NCBI GenBank assembly: GCA_947453195.1
Contig: CANGFO010000009.1
Location: 1 to 64,000 of the forward strand
Length of the DNA stretch: 64,000 nucleotides
Direction of reading: 5' to 3'
DNA from: Flavobacteriaceae bacterium
GTDB taxonomy: Bacteria > Bacteroidota > Bacteroidia > Flavobacteriales > Flavobacteriaceae
Shown: piece after piece, positions 52,106 to 60,953 of the stretch
Layout of the letters: each line of letters begins with the position of its first letter
Position numbering within the stretch: position 1 is the first letter of the stretch
Notes under the pieces: generated by a model
Told to the model about the DNA's origin: nothing
Seen by the model: only the letters and a program-made list of their open reading frames with translations
Databases searched by the model: none
Program-made: the position numbers and the translations under genes

Positions 52106-53767
52106 ATGCAAAAAACCTCTTTTTCCATAATTGAATATACCGATCCAAAATGGGAAAAAATTGTTTCATGCTGCAATAATTATGATTTTTACCACACGCA
52201 AGCCTATCAATATATAGAAAATGACATTTCTAATCGTTCCTTCCTATTAGTTGCAAATTTTAATGATGCATTTATTGCCTTCCCTATTATTATAAGACCT
52301 ATTGACGCTACCGGATATTTTGATTGCACGTCGGTTTACGGTTACGCCGGAGCAATTAGCAACCAAAAAATTAAAGACCTAAGCCAAGAGCATATTGATT
52401 ATTTTCAAAAAGAAGTATGGCAATTTTTTAAAAACAATAAAATTATTTCTGCCTTTTCTAGACTGCATCCCTTACTAAAAAACCAGAATGTTTTTTCCAA
52501 TTTTGGAGAACTAATAGATTTAAATAATGTAGTTGCAATTGATTTAACAAATTCGGAATCGATTCAAAAAGAACAATATAGAAAATCAACTTTATACGAT
52601 ATTAAGCAACTTCAAAAAAAAGGGTTTGAAGTTACTGAAGCCAAAACTAAAGAGGAAATTGATGCATTTATTTCCATTTACAGAGAAACTATGTTGCGCG
52701 TTCGAGCCAAAGATGAATATTATTTTACCTCCGAATATTTTTATGAATTATTAGATACAAACAAATTTAATTCAAAATTACTTATTGCTAAATCTGGTAA
52801 TGAAATCTGTGCAGGAGCACTATTTATGATTACTAATAAAATCATGCAATATCATCTTGCAGGAACCGCTGGTGAATATGTAAAAATTTCTCCGATGAAA
52901 TTAATTATTGATGAAGCTCGAAAAATTGGAACTTCATTAAATTTGAAATATTTATTTTTAGGTGGCGGACAAACTAGAGATGAGGATGATTCTTTATATA
53001 AATTTAAATCGGGTTTTTCTAACCTAAAATATAGATTTCAAAACTGGAATCTTATTGTAGACATTAACACTTATAACAGACTTGTTATAGAAAAAAATGT
53101 ATTATTAGAATCCGAATATTTTCCATTATACAGAGCTTCAGAAAATGATGAAAACAACATTCTATTATATGGTGCCAGTGGACATGCAAAGGTGATTCTA
53201 GACATATTGAGATTACAGAAAAAAAATGTACTCGGGATATTTGATAATAATCCGGTTTCTGATAAATTAAACTCAATAACAATATATCATTCAGAAGAAT
53301 TCAATACTATTAGAAATCCAAAAGACAAAGTTATTATTGCAATTGGTGATAATGATTTAAGGAAGAAAAAAGTAGAAGAATTAAAAGAAGAATACGAAAT
53401 TGCAATACATCCAACTGCTATTATCTCATCCAATTCTATTATTGAAGAAGGGACTGTTATTATGGCTTCAGCTGTAATAAACACAGGATCCAAAATAGGA
53501 AAACATGTGATTATTAATTCGGGAGCTTTGATAGAACACGACTGCATTATAGAAGATTTTGCACATGTATCTCCTAAAGCGGCCCTAGCAGGCAATGTTA
53601 TCGTAGGTGAAGGTGCGCAAGTTGGAATAAATTCTTCCGTAAGGCAAGGTATAAAAATTGGAAAATGGGCTATTGTTGGCGCTGGTGCAGTTATTGTAAA
53701 AGACGTTCCTGACTATGCGGTTGTTGTTGGAAATCCAGGAAAAATAATAAAATACACTAATGAGTAA
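52106..53767 (+). CDS. Fusion of a FemAB/GNAT-like acyltransferase and a NeuD/PglD-type sugar O/N-acyltransferase
   Basis: A 553-residue protein with two full enzyme modules. Residues 1 to about 335 resemble FemAB-type transferases (YRKSTLYDIKQLQKKGFEV, ETMLRVRAKDEYYF, LFLGGGQTRDEDDSLYKFKSGF). From about residue 350 a NeuD/PglD domain starts (ILLYGASGHAKVILDI, Gly356 region) and continues into a left-handed beta-helix with hexapeptide repeats. The catalytic-type His478 lies in GALIEHDCIIEDFAHVSP and the end is VGNPGKIIKYTNE. NeuD/PglD enzymes use acetyl-CoA on sialic acid or UDP-4-amino sugars. The reading frame is unbroken. It overlaps the following sugar transferase by 8 bases, echoing pglD-pglC pairing. 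Confidence 0.88.
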   Translation: MQKTSFSIIEYTDPKWEKIVSCCNNYDFYHTQAYQYIENDISNRSFLLVANFNDAFIAFPIIIRPIDATGYFDCTSVYGYAGAISNQKIKDLSQEHIDYFQKEVWQFFKNNKIISAFSRLHPLLKNQNVFSNFGELIDLNNVVAIDLTNSESIQKEQYRKSTLYDIKQLQKKGFEVTEAKTKEEIDAFISIYRETMLRVRAKDEYYFTSEYFYELLDTNKFNSKLLIAKSGNEICAGALFMITNKIMQYHLAGTAGEYVKISPMKLIIDEARKIGTSLNLKYLFLGGGQTRDEDDSLYKFKSGFSNLKYRFQNWNLIVDINTYNRLVIEKNVLLESEYFPLYRASENDENNILLYGASGHAKVILDILRLQKKNVLGIFDNNPVSDKLNSITIYHSEEFNTIRNPKDKVIIAIGDNDLRKKKVEELKEEYEIAIHPTAIISSNSIIEEGTVIMASAVINTGSKIGKHVIINSGALIEHDCIIEDFAHVSPKAALAGNVIVGEGAQVGINSSVRQGIKIGKWAIVGAGAVIVKDVPDYAVVVGNPGKIIKYTNE

Positions 53768-54317
53768 AGCTGTTTTTGATTTTACTTTCGCCCTGCTACT
53801 CTTGCTTTTATTTTCTGTTCTAATTCTTTTTGGTTTCCTAATTGCTGCGTTAGACACCAGCTCTAATGGTTTTTTCTTTCAAACTCGAGTTGGTAAAAAC
53901 GGGAGGCCTTTTAAAATAATTAAATTAAGAACAATTCATCCTAAAAAAAACACAAGTTCAGTTGTGGGTAAAATTCTTAGAAAATCGAAATTAGATGAAT
54001 TACCCCAATTATGGAATGTACTTTGTGGCGATATGAGTTTTGTTGGACCAAGACCTGATGTACCGGGTTATTATGATAAATTAACAGGAGAAAATAGAAA
54101 AATATTATTATTAAAACCTGGTATTACTTCGGAAGCAGCATTAAAATATGCAAATGAAGAAGAGTTGTTATCAAAACAGGAAAACCCGAAAGAATTCAAT
54201 GATTTAGTACTATTCCCTGATAAGGTAAAAATGAATTTAGATTATTATTACAACCACACTTTTAGCAGGGATCTAAAAATTATATTAAAGACAGTTCTAC
54301 CCAAATTTCACAAGTAA
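53760..54317 (+). CDS. Short initiating sugar transferase (PglC-like)
   Basis: A 185-residue phosphoglycosyl transferase: an N-terminal hydrophobic segment (about 8-30), then FFQTRVGKNGRPFKIIKLRT, the catalytic Asp79-Glu80 in KLDELPQLWNVLCGDMSFVGPRPD and TSEAALKYANEEELL. The length is like PglC (about 200), which moves a diacetamido-bacillosamine phosphate to undecaprenyl phosphate. Its ATG overlaps the end of the NeuD/PglD-containing fusion by 8 bases, so it probably accepts the sugar that the fusion modifies (inference). A bidirectional terminator follows. Confidence 0.92.
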   Translation: MSKAVFDFTFALLLLLLFSVLILFGFLIAALDTSSNGFFFQTRVGKNGRPFKIIKLRTIHPKKNTSSVVGKILRKSKLDELPQLWNVLCGDMSFVGPRPDVPGYYDKLTGENRKILLLKPGITSEAALKYANEEELLSKQENPKEFNDLVLFPDKVKMNLDYYYNHTFSRDLKIILKTVLPKFHK

Positions 54318-54338
54318 TAATTAGTAAAATAATTAAAC

Positions 54339-54368
54339 AAAAAAAGTAGCTCAATAGCTACTTTTTTT
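54339..54368. terminator. Bidirectional terminator between convergent polysaccharide genes
   Basis: A 13-bp perfect stem (54339-54351 with 54356-54368) around CAAT, with A and T runs. It serves the PglC-like gene on the plus strand and wzc on the minus strand. Confidence 0.9.
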
Positions 54369-54372
54369 GTTT

Positions 54373-56811
54373 TTACTTATTAAAAAATTGTTTTGTTTTA
54401 GACCAAAAAGTATCTAAAATTCCTTTTTCAATTTGTGTGTCTTCATTTTCATCAGAACCGTAACCATAACCATAGCCATAGTTGTAATTATAACGATAGG
54501 AATAACCGTAATTGTAATTGTATTTATAAGAATAGCCATAAACATTCATCCATCCAATACTATTCACTATATAGGCCATGTGTTTTATTTTGCCGTCTTC
54601 ATTTAGTCCTCTAGAATATTCAACCAACTGATCTTCGGTAACATCGGCACGAGTAACATACACAACTAAATCTGCTAAATTCGCAATTAACAACGTATCG
54701 GTAACCAATAAAGTTGGTGCAGAATCGACAATAATATAATCGTATTCTTTTCTTACTTCTTCTAACAATAAATCAAAACGGCCGTTACTTAATAATTCTG
54801 CAGGATTTGGAGGAATTACACCCGAAATAATTACATCCAAATTTTCATTATCTAAAATTTTTGGAATAACAATAGATTTATAATCTGTGGAGGTATTAAA
54901 TAAGTAGGTACTTAATCCAGCTCTTGATTTATCAATATTAAGGTATTTATGAATTTGAGGATTTCTTAAATCCGCACCAATTAGCAATACTCTTTTCTTC
55001 ATTTGAGTGAAGATAATTGCCATATTCATAGCGTTAAATGTTTTTCCTTCGCCTTTAACACTTGAGGTTGAAAAAATTACGTAACCTTCTTTTCTATCAT
55101 GAAATGGTAATAAAAAATCAATATTAGTTCTAAGATTCCTATACGATTCAGCCAATACCGAACGGTCGTTTTCAGTAATATGTTTACTGGCTTGTGGGAT
55201 GAAAGGAATTTCTGCCAAAAGTGGAATTTTTGGAGAAATTCTAGTAACATCTTTACCTACATGGATTTTGTTATCCAAATAAAAACGAACAAATAAAATA
55301 ATAAATGGAATTAAAAAACCAATTAATAACGCTAATAAATAGATCGTATTTCGATTAGGTGCAATTGGTCCTCCACCAGAAAGAGCATATTCAACTATTT
55401 TAACAGAAGGTGCTGTAATGGCTAAATTAATAGCTGCTTCTTCTCTTTTTTGCAACAACAATAAATACAAGTTTTCTTTAATCTTTTGTTGTCTTTCTAT
55501 GGATCTAATAACTTTTTCTTTTTCGGGTATACTACCATATAGGACGTCATTTTGAGACTCCAATCCGGTTAAATTATGTAAAGAAGTATTTAATTTTTCT
55601 TTATAATCCTTTATAGATGTAAAAATATTATTTTGTAAATCTGTTAATTTATCAGCTAATATTAAAACAGTTGGGTTGTTTTTACCAGCACTAATAAGCA
55701 ATTTATTATACTCATTAATGTTTGAATTATATTCTATTACAAATGAATTAATATTTGCATTTGTAATTCCAATATCGGTTGGAAGTAACTCAAAATTAGA
55801 ACCTGTTTTAATTGATTTTCCTAAAAATTTAGCTAATGATATTTGATTTTCTATATCAAACAACTGCTCTTCAACTGATGATTTCTTTGTTGTTGTAATA
55901 GTAGCATTCTCCTCTAAAAAAGTTAATTTATTGCTTTTCTTGTAGGCAACCTTATAGTTTTCAATTGAGTCTAGTTCGTTTACCAAAAAAGCAAATCTAT
56001 CGTTAACAAATTCTATAGTATTTTTAGACGCTAACTGACGGTCTTTTACACCATCCTCATTAAATATGCGAATTAAATTATTTACAATATCTTCTAATTT
56101 TCGATCATTAAGACCGCGCATAGATACCTTTATAATTTCACTCTCTTTTTCATCACCGGTATTTCCTGCTGTAATACTTCCAAATAAGGAACTAATTGCA
56201 TTTCTAAAAGTAGTCTTCTGAACAACAATTTTACCACCAATATTATTTTTGATTGTAGATTTAGGCACAATTGAAAATGAAACATCGCCGTAGGAATATT
56301 GTTTATTATAAGCCATTAACTTATGGGACAATTCTTCTATTTCAAATCCATTTTTTGCAATTGTGATTGTAAAATTTGTAGAAAGATTTTTTATTTTTTC
56401 ATCATCGCCATACCAAAGTATTTTAAGCGGACTGGTTTCCCAAACTTCGGTTTTAATAAATCTACCTGGAACATAATAAGAGTTCATTAAATCCATCTCA
56501 TCGACTACAATTCCCAATATTCGATATGATTTAAGAACTTCCAACTCATTACTAATATTCGTTTTTGATCTACCAAAAATAGAAATACCATCACTAGGCA
56601 TTCTAAAGGAAGAATTCGAATTGTCTAATATTTTAATTTTAGCAGTAGTCTCAAAAGTATTCGGTGTATAACGAAGATATATGTTTGCAACTAATAGCGC
56701 CACAATAATGAAACCTACAAACCAAAACCAAAAGGGCAAGTATTTTAATACTTCGTTTCGAAGGTCTAAGGGTTTACTATTCTCTTGAGAAAAATTTGGA
56801 TTTGATTCCAT
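54373..56811 (-). CDS. wzc: Polysaccharide co-polymerase / tyrosine autokinase (Wzc type)
   Basis: An 812-residue inner-membrane BY-kinase controlling polysaccharide chain length and export with Wza. N-terminal helix (about 31-49), a Wzz-like periplasmic domain, a long coiled-coil region (about 265-460), a second helix (about 485-510) and a cytoplasmic kinase with Walker A SSVKGEGKTFN (about 583-593), Walker A' LLIGADLRNP and Walker B YDYIIVDSAP (about 686-695). The C-terminal autophosphorylation tail is a regular Tyr-x repeat, 14 tyrosines in residues 758-785. It is 3 bases downstream of wza and shares its promoter. Confidence 0.95.
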   Translation of the reverse strand: MESNPNFSQENSKPLDLRNEVLKYLPFWFWFVGFIIVALLVANIYLRYTPNTFETTAKIKILDNSNSSFRMPSDGISIFGRSKTNISNELEVLKSYRILGIVVDEMDLMNSYYVPGRFIKTEVWETSPLKILWYGDDEKIKNLSTNFTITIAKNGFEIEELSHKLMAYNKQYSYGDVSFSIVPKSTIKNNIGGKIVVQKTTFRNAISSLFGSITAGNTGDEKESEIIKVSMRGLNDRKLEDIVNNLIRIFNEDGVKDRQLASKNTIEFVNDRFAFLVNELDSIENYKVAYKKSNKLTFLEENATITTTKKSSVEEQLFDIENQISLAKFLGKSIKTGSNFELLPTDIGITNANINSFVIEYNSNINEYNKLLISAGKNNPTVLILADKLTDLQNNIFTSIKDYKEKLNTSLHNLTGLESQNDVLYGSIPEKEKVIRSIERQQKIKENLYLLLLQKREEAAINLAITAPSVKIVEYALSGGGPIAPNRNTIYLLALLIGFLIPFIILFVRFYLDNKIHVGKDVTRISPKIPLLAEIPFIPQASKHITENDRSVLAESYRNLRTNIDFLLPFHDRKEGYVIFSTSSVKGEGKTFNAMNMAIIFTQMKKRVLLIGADLRNPQIHKYLNIDKSRAGLSTYLFNTSTDYKSIVIPKILDNENLDVIISGVIPPNPAELLSNGRFDLLLEEVRKEYDYIIVDSAPTLLVTDTLLIANLADLVVYVTRADVTEDQLVEYSRGLNEDGKIKHMAYIVNSIGWMNVYGYSYKYNYNYGYSYRYNYNYGYGYGYGSDENEDTQIEKGILDTFWSKTKQFFNK
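54457..54540 (-). repeat. In-frame repeat coding the Tyr-x tail of Wzc
   Basis: An 84-base stretch encodes Tyr at every second residue. A 10-residue unit YGYSY[K/R]YNYN occurs twice in tandem (30-base units), followed by four Tyr-Gly pairs. Confidence 0.9.
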
Positions 56812-56814
56812 ATA

Positions 56815-57576
56815 TTATAATCGAGTTATCAATAAAATTAAGGTGATAGAAGAGGCTACTACAGATAAAACAGTAGATAAATTGGTTAAATATCCAGCCG
56901 ATTTAATTTTTGGCCCATTTGGATAAACATAAATTACATCATTTTGTTTGATATAATAATAAGGGCTATCAAACCAATCGGTTTTAGTCATATCGATATG
57001 GCCGTAAGTTCTAGTTCCGTTTTCTTCTCTTATTACTAAAATATCTTTTCTTATACCTGATATAGATAAATCACTTGCGTATCCTAAGGCCTGAAGCAGG
57101 GTGATATTTTGCTCTGAATACGGATAGGTTCCTGGATTACTTATATCTCCAAGTATAGTTATTTTACCATTTAGTAAACGTACGCTCACTACTGGTTCAA
57201 CTAATAATCCTTTAGATACTAGTATATTTTTAATTATTTCTTCTGCTTCTTCTGGTGTGCTTCCTAATAATTTAATTTTACCAACAATAGGAAAAACAAT
57301 ATTTCCTTCAGCAGAAACTAAATAACCTCTTAATTTCATGTTGGTATCCGATTGAGTTCCAAAATTCACATATTGCTGATTAAAAGGCGCAACTGCTTCT
57401 GGATTTAATGCAGATACATTTACGTTTAATATGTCATTTACTTGTATTTTAGGAACAACATATTGAACCTGGCTTTGTTGTTTATTTGAAATGTCTTGAA
57501 AATATACAATATCCTTTTTGGTAGTACAAGAGGAAGTCAAAAGAATAGATAAGAAAAATAATACTATTTTTTTCAT
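56815..57576 (-). CDS. wza: Polysaccharide export outer-membrane lipoprotein (Wza type)
   Basis: A 253-residue lipoprotein (signal 1-16, lipobox SSC, Cys17). A polysaccharide-export domain (about 45-130, QVNDILNVNVSALNPEAV) is followed by an SLBB domain (about 140-215, VSVRLLNGKITILGDISNPGTYPY). The C-terminal hydrophobic helix (about 228-251) may be the segment crossing the outer membrane, as the amphipathic helix does in E. coli Wza. Shorter than enteric Wza (about 380), as usual in this phylum. It is paired with wzc and has its own -7 box. Confidence 0.93.
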   Translation of the reverse strand: MKKIVLFFLSILLTSSCTTKKDIVYFQDISNKQQSQVQYVVPKIQVNDILNVNVSALNPEAVAPFNQQYVNFGTQSDTNMKLRGYLVSAEGNIVFPIVGKIKLLGSTPEEAEEIIKNILVSKGLLVEPVVSVRLLNGKITILGDISNPGTYPYSEQNITLLQALGYASDLSISGIRKDILVIREENGTRTYGHIDMTKTDWFDSPYYYIKQNDVIYVYPNGPKIKSAGYLTNLSTVLSVVASSITLILLITRL

Positions 57577-57644
57577 TATAAAAAAAGGTTTAAGTCATTA
57601 GTTTTAGCTGGATAGAATAACTCTTTTTCAACACTAACAATGGG

Positions 57645-57652
57645 CAAAAGTA
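57645..57652 (-). promoter_or_regulatory. -7 box TACTTTTG for wza-wzc
   Basis: An exact TAnnTTTG on the minus strand, with a leader of about 65 bases before wza and just downstream of the terminator of the dehydratase gene. Confidence 0.6.
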
Positions 57653-57662
57653 GTGAAAAGAA

Positions 57663-57715
57663 ATACAAAAAAAAAGAAGAAAAAAACTAGACTTACAAAG
57701 TTTAATCTAGTTTTT
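57663..57715 (-). terminator. Terminator overlapping the stop codon of the dehydratase gene
   Basis: A 10-bp stem AAAAACTAGA/TCTAGTTTTT (57682-57691 with 57706-57715) has a 14-base loop. On the minus strand a T/C-rich tract follows. The stop codon (57702-57704) lies in the loop, so the stem includes the last codons. Confidence 0.65.
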
Positions 57716-59645
57716 CATAAACTGAATTTAAGCTTTTATATTCAGGTACAATTTTTTTCATTTGAATTACAATTTTCTCTGAATTTTGTTTGTATGAATT
57801 ATTAATAAGCTCTGAAATCAAAGCGCTAATAATTTCATTATCAATGTATTCATCTTTTGAAATCATTATTTTTTCATGGTGAGTAGGTTGTGTTTTAGAA
57901 CTATCATTTAATAATTCTTCAAATAATTTTTCACCAGGACGCAACCCAATTGACTTGATTTCAATTTCAATTTCAGGCAAATATCCGGCCAAACGAATCA
58001 TTTTTTTTGCTAAATCAATGATTTTTATAGGCTCACCCATATCAAAAATATAGATTTCTCCACCTGAACCCATAGCACAAGCTTCTAATACAAGTTGACA
58101 GGACTCAGGAATAGTCATGAAATAGCGAATAATGTCTGGATGTGTTATAGTAACAGGACCTCCTTGATTTATTTGTTTAGTGAATAAGGGAACAACCGAT
58201 CCATTAGAGCCTAATACATTACCAAATCGGGTTGTAATAAACTTTGTTTTTGGTTTAATATCTCCTAATGATTGGACGTACATTTCGGCAATACGCTTAC
58301 TAGCTCCCATAACACTACTAGGATTTACTGCTTTATCTGTAGAAATCATTACAAAACGTTCAACATCATATTCAATTGATAAATCTGCAAGGTTTTTGGT
58401 TCCCAATACGTTAGTAAAAATAGCTTGGCTTGGGTTAATTTCCATTAATGGAACATGCTTATAGGCAGCTGCATGAAAAACAATATTAGGCTGATATAAT
58501 TCAAAAATAGTATTTAATTCTTCCTTTTTTCTAACATCTGCAATTACATAACTCACAGGGATTTCTATATTATTCTCTTTAAGTTCGATACTTAACTCGT
58601 GCAATTGGGTTTCAGCTTGATCAAGTAATATTATTTTAGATGGATTAAATTGAATAAGCTGCCTTGTTATTTCACTTCCAATCGATCCTGCAGCTCCCGT
58701 TACTAATATTATCTTTTGGGAAATACTACTAGCAATGGCAGTAGTGTCTAATTCAATTTGCTTTCTTCCTAACAAATCGGTTATTTCAAATTTTTTAATA
58801 GCCCTAGAAATATTCTTTTTATCTTCATTTGAATTAAGAATTGGGGCTCTAAAAAACTTAAAATTATAATCAATACTCTTTTGAATAATTTTACTAAAAA
58901 TTGGACTATCTAAAGAACTATCTGCAATTATTATGGCTTCTGCTCCTATAACCCTCATCGTTACCGCTAAACTGCGTTGGTATTTTAAAATGGGTAAATT
59001 CAAAATTCGTTTGGAAGTATTTTCATTTTTTACATCAACAAAACCAATTAAAGAAAATCTTCTTGGGTTTTCAATTAACAAAGCATTTGCAACCGCAATA
59101 GAATTTGAATCAATTCCATAAATAACCGCTTTAATTAGATTTTGCTTATCATTAACTGAATAAAATTGTTGGAAAATTTGTTTGACCGTAATTCGAAATA
59201 AAAACAATAAAATAAGTGATAAAAAGGCATTGAAAAGTGAGGCAGTGGTAAGCACTAATTTTTCATGTCCCAAAAAAATCTGTACATAATCGGTAATCAT
59301 TAATACCGAAAAAGTAAAAAATTGAGAATAGAACAAATATAATGCATCTACAAACGAGGAATGCCTTATAATACCCGAATAGGTTTTAAAAAACCAAAAG
59401 AAGAAAATATTAACTGCTAAATAATATAATAATCCTATTACTAAGTGTTCTGGTAATATATAATATAAATTTATAGCATTAAATGACACAATAGTAATCA
59501 ATGCTGAAAAAAGAACAATACAAAAATCGATTACCAATATAACCCAATTTGGTAAGTAATTCAATTTCTTTAGGCTTGCAGGCAGATTTATCTCGGTGTA
59601 CTTCTCTGCAATACTTGAAGTAAAAAATTTAAATTTATTAATCAC
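57702..59645 (-). CDS. Nucleotide-sugar 4,6-dehydratase/epimerase, PglF/WbpM/FlaA1 type
   Basis: A 647-residue membrane enzyme. Four N-terminal helices (about 30-165) and a CoA-binding-like domain precede an SDR domain with the NAD-binding VTGAAGSIGSEI (about 313-324). The active site is STDKAVNPSSVMGASKRIAE, with Met in place of the usual SDR Tyr, typical of the UDP-GlcNAc 4,6-dehydratases PglF and WbpM. The product (UDP-4-keto-6-deoxy-GlcNAc) is the substrate for the neighbouring aminotransferase, 30 bases upstream. Together they start a 2,4-diamino-sugar pathway. Confidence 0.93.
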   Translation of the reverse strand: MINKFKFFTSSIAEKYTEINLPASLKKLNYLPNWVILVIDFCIVLFSALITIVSFNAINLYYILPEHLVIGLLYYLAVNIFFFWFFKTYSGIIRHSSFVDALYLFYSQFFTFSVLMITDYVQIFLGHEKLVLTTASLFNAFLSLILLFLFRITVKQIFQQFYSVNDKQNLIKAVIYGIDSNSIAVANALLIENPRRFSLIGFVDVKNENTSKRILNLPILKYQRSLAVTMRVIGAEAIIIADSSLDSPIFSKIIQKSIDYNFKFFRAPILNSNEDKKNISRAIKKFEITDLLGRKQIELDTTAIASSISQKIILVTGAAGSIGSEITRQLIQFNPSKIILLDQAETQLHELSIELKENNIEIPVSYVIADVRKKEELNTIFELYQPNIVFHAAAYKHVPLMEINPSQAIFTNVLGTKNLADLSIEYDVERFVMISTDKAVNPSSVMGASKRIAEMYVQSLGDIKPKTKFITTRFGNVLGSNGSVVPLFTKQINQGGPVTITHPDIIRYFMTIPESCQLVLEACAMGSGGEIYIFDMGEPIKIIDLAKKMIRLAGYLPEIEIEIKSIGLRPGEKLFEELLNDSSKTQPTHHEKIMISKDEYIDNEIISALISELINNSYKQNSEKIVIQMKKIVPEYKSLNSVYEKLD

Positions 59646-59675
59646 AAAATATAATTTACCCCAAACTTAATACAA

Positions 59676-60815
59676 TTATTCGAAAAAAGAAATAATACTA
59701 GAAGCGATTCGCCCTTTTTCTTCCGAAGTTAAATTAGACCCAGAAGGCAAACACAAACCATTTTTAAACAATTTTGAAGCAATATTACCACCATAATAGG
59801 GAGCCGATTTAAATATTGGCTGTAAATGCATCGGTTTCCACAAAGGTCTAGATTCAATATTGAAGGTTTCTAAATGCAGCCTAAAATCTTCAGCCGATTT
59901 TCCATTTAACAAACTTAAATTTATTGTAATTGCAGTAAGCCAGTGGTTCGAATAATAGTTTGAATTTGGTTCAGAAAATACTTGAATAGCTGGCAGATCT
60001 TGAAACAAATCCCTATAAAAAGAATTCATATCACGACGCAATTGTACATGACTATCTAATACCTCCATTTGACCCCTTCCTATTCCAGCACATATATTAC
60101 TCATTCTGTAATTATAACCTATTTCACTATGCTCATAATGAGGAGCAACATCACGGGCTTGAGTAGCTAAAAAAACTGCTTTGTCCTTTTGATTCATGCT
60201 TTTACTAACCAAAGCACCACCACCTGAGGTGGTTATAATTTTATTTCCATTAAAAGATAAAACACTTAGATCACCAAAGGTACCACAATGCTGATTCTTG
60301 TATGTACTCCCAAGTGCCTCAGCACTATCTTCTAAAATTGGGATTTCATATCGTTCGGCAAGCTCTCTAATGGCGTCAACTTGATATGGCATACCATAAA
60401 GATGAACTGCTATGATTGCTTTTGGTTTTTTTCCTTTAGTAATTCGATCTTTAATAGCAGTTTCTAACGCATTTGGACAAAGGTTCCAAGTTTCGGCTTC
60501 ACTATCAATAAATATTGGGGTAGCTCCCAAATATACAATTGGATTTGCAGAAGCGGAAAATGTCATACTTTGGCAAATAACTTCATCACCAACAGAAACA
60601 CCCAACAAAATCAAACCTAAATGAATTGCTGCTGTACCAGAACTTAAGGCAGCTACATGAACACTATTTTCTAAATAGCTCTCTAAATCTTCTTCGAAGC
60701 CACTTACATTGGGTCCTAAAGGAGCCACCCAATTGGTTTCAAATGCTGAGTTAATAAATTTTAGTTCACCACCTCCCATATGCGGAGAGGAAAGCCATAT
60801 TTTGGATTCATTCAT
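59676..60815 (-). CDS. DegT/DnrJ/EryC1/StrS aminotransferase, PglE type
   Basis: A 379-residue PLP aminotransferase acting on 4-keto sugars. PLP-binding Lys192 in SFNGNKIITTSGGGAL and Asp163 in LEDSAEALGS are clear. It starts IWLSSPHMGGGELKFI and has the GTAAIHLGLILLGVSVGDEVI cofactor loop; the ELKFI-NWVAP-G start is typical of PglE/LegC/PerB-like members. Substrate is inferred as UDP-4-keto-6-deoxy-GlcNAc from the adjacent dehydratase. It is the first gene of a two-gene transcript with a -7 box at 60865-60872. Confidence 0.93.
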   Translation of the reverse strand: MNESKIWLSSPHMGGGELKFINSAFETNWVAPLGPNVSGFEEDLESYLENSVHVAALSSGTAAIHLGLILLGVSVGDEVICQSMTFSASANPIVYLGATPIFIDSEAETWNLCPNALETAIKDRITKGKKPKAIIAVHLYGMPYQVDAIRELAERYEIPILEDSAEALGSTYKNQHCGTFGDLSVLSFNGNKIITTSGGGALVSKSMNQKDKAVFLATQARDVAPHYEHSEIGYNYRMSNICAGIGRGQMEVLDSHVQLRRDMNSFYRDLFQDLPAIQVFSEPNSNYYSNHWLTAITINLSLLNGKSAEDFRLHLETFNIESRPLWKPMHLQPIFKSAPYYGGNIASKLFKNGLCLPSGSNLTSEEKGRIASSIISFFE

Positions 60816-60864
60816 AAATCATTACAATAAAAAGCACTTAATCTATACGATAGACCTGCATTCA

Positions 60865-60872
60865 CAAATATA
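60865..60872 (-). promoter_or_regulatory. -7 box TATATTTG for the aminotransferase-dehydratase pair
   Basis: An exact TAnnTTTG on the minus strand, 50 bases before the aminotransferase ATG. Divergent to the phosphatase promoter 56 bases away. Confidence 0.65.
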
Positions 60873-60927
60873 GAAATAACTTTTTACATCCTCTGTAAAA
60901 TAAAGATGGTAAATAAAAATAAATGTC

Positions 60928-60935
60928 TATTTTTG
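60928..60935 (+). promoter_or_regulatory. -7 box TATTTTTG for the CpsB-type phosphatase gene
   Basis: An exact TAnnTTTG 19 bases before the ATG at 60954. It lies inside the longer open frame that begins at 60906. Confidence 0.65.
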
Positions 60936-60953
60936 GATTTCATAAATTATTTC

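Noticed and set aside
54457..54540. Repeat region as possible CRISPR array
   Set aside because: It is inside wzc, in frame, without spacers of constant length; it encodes the Tyr-x tail.
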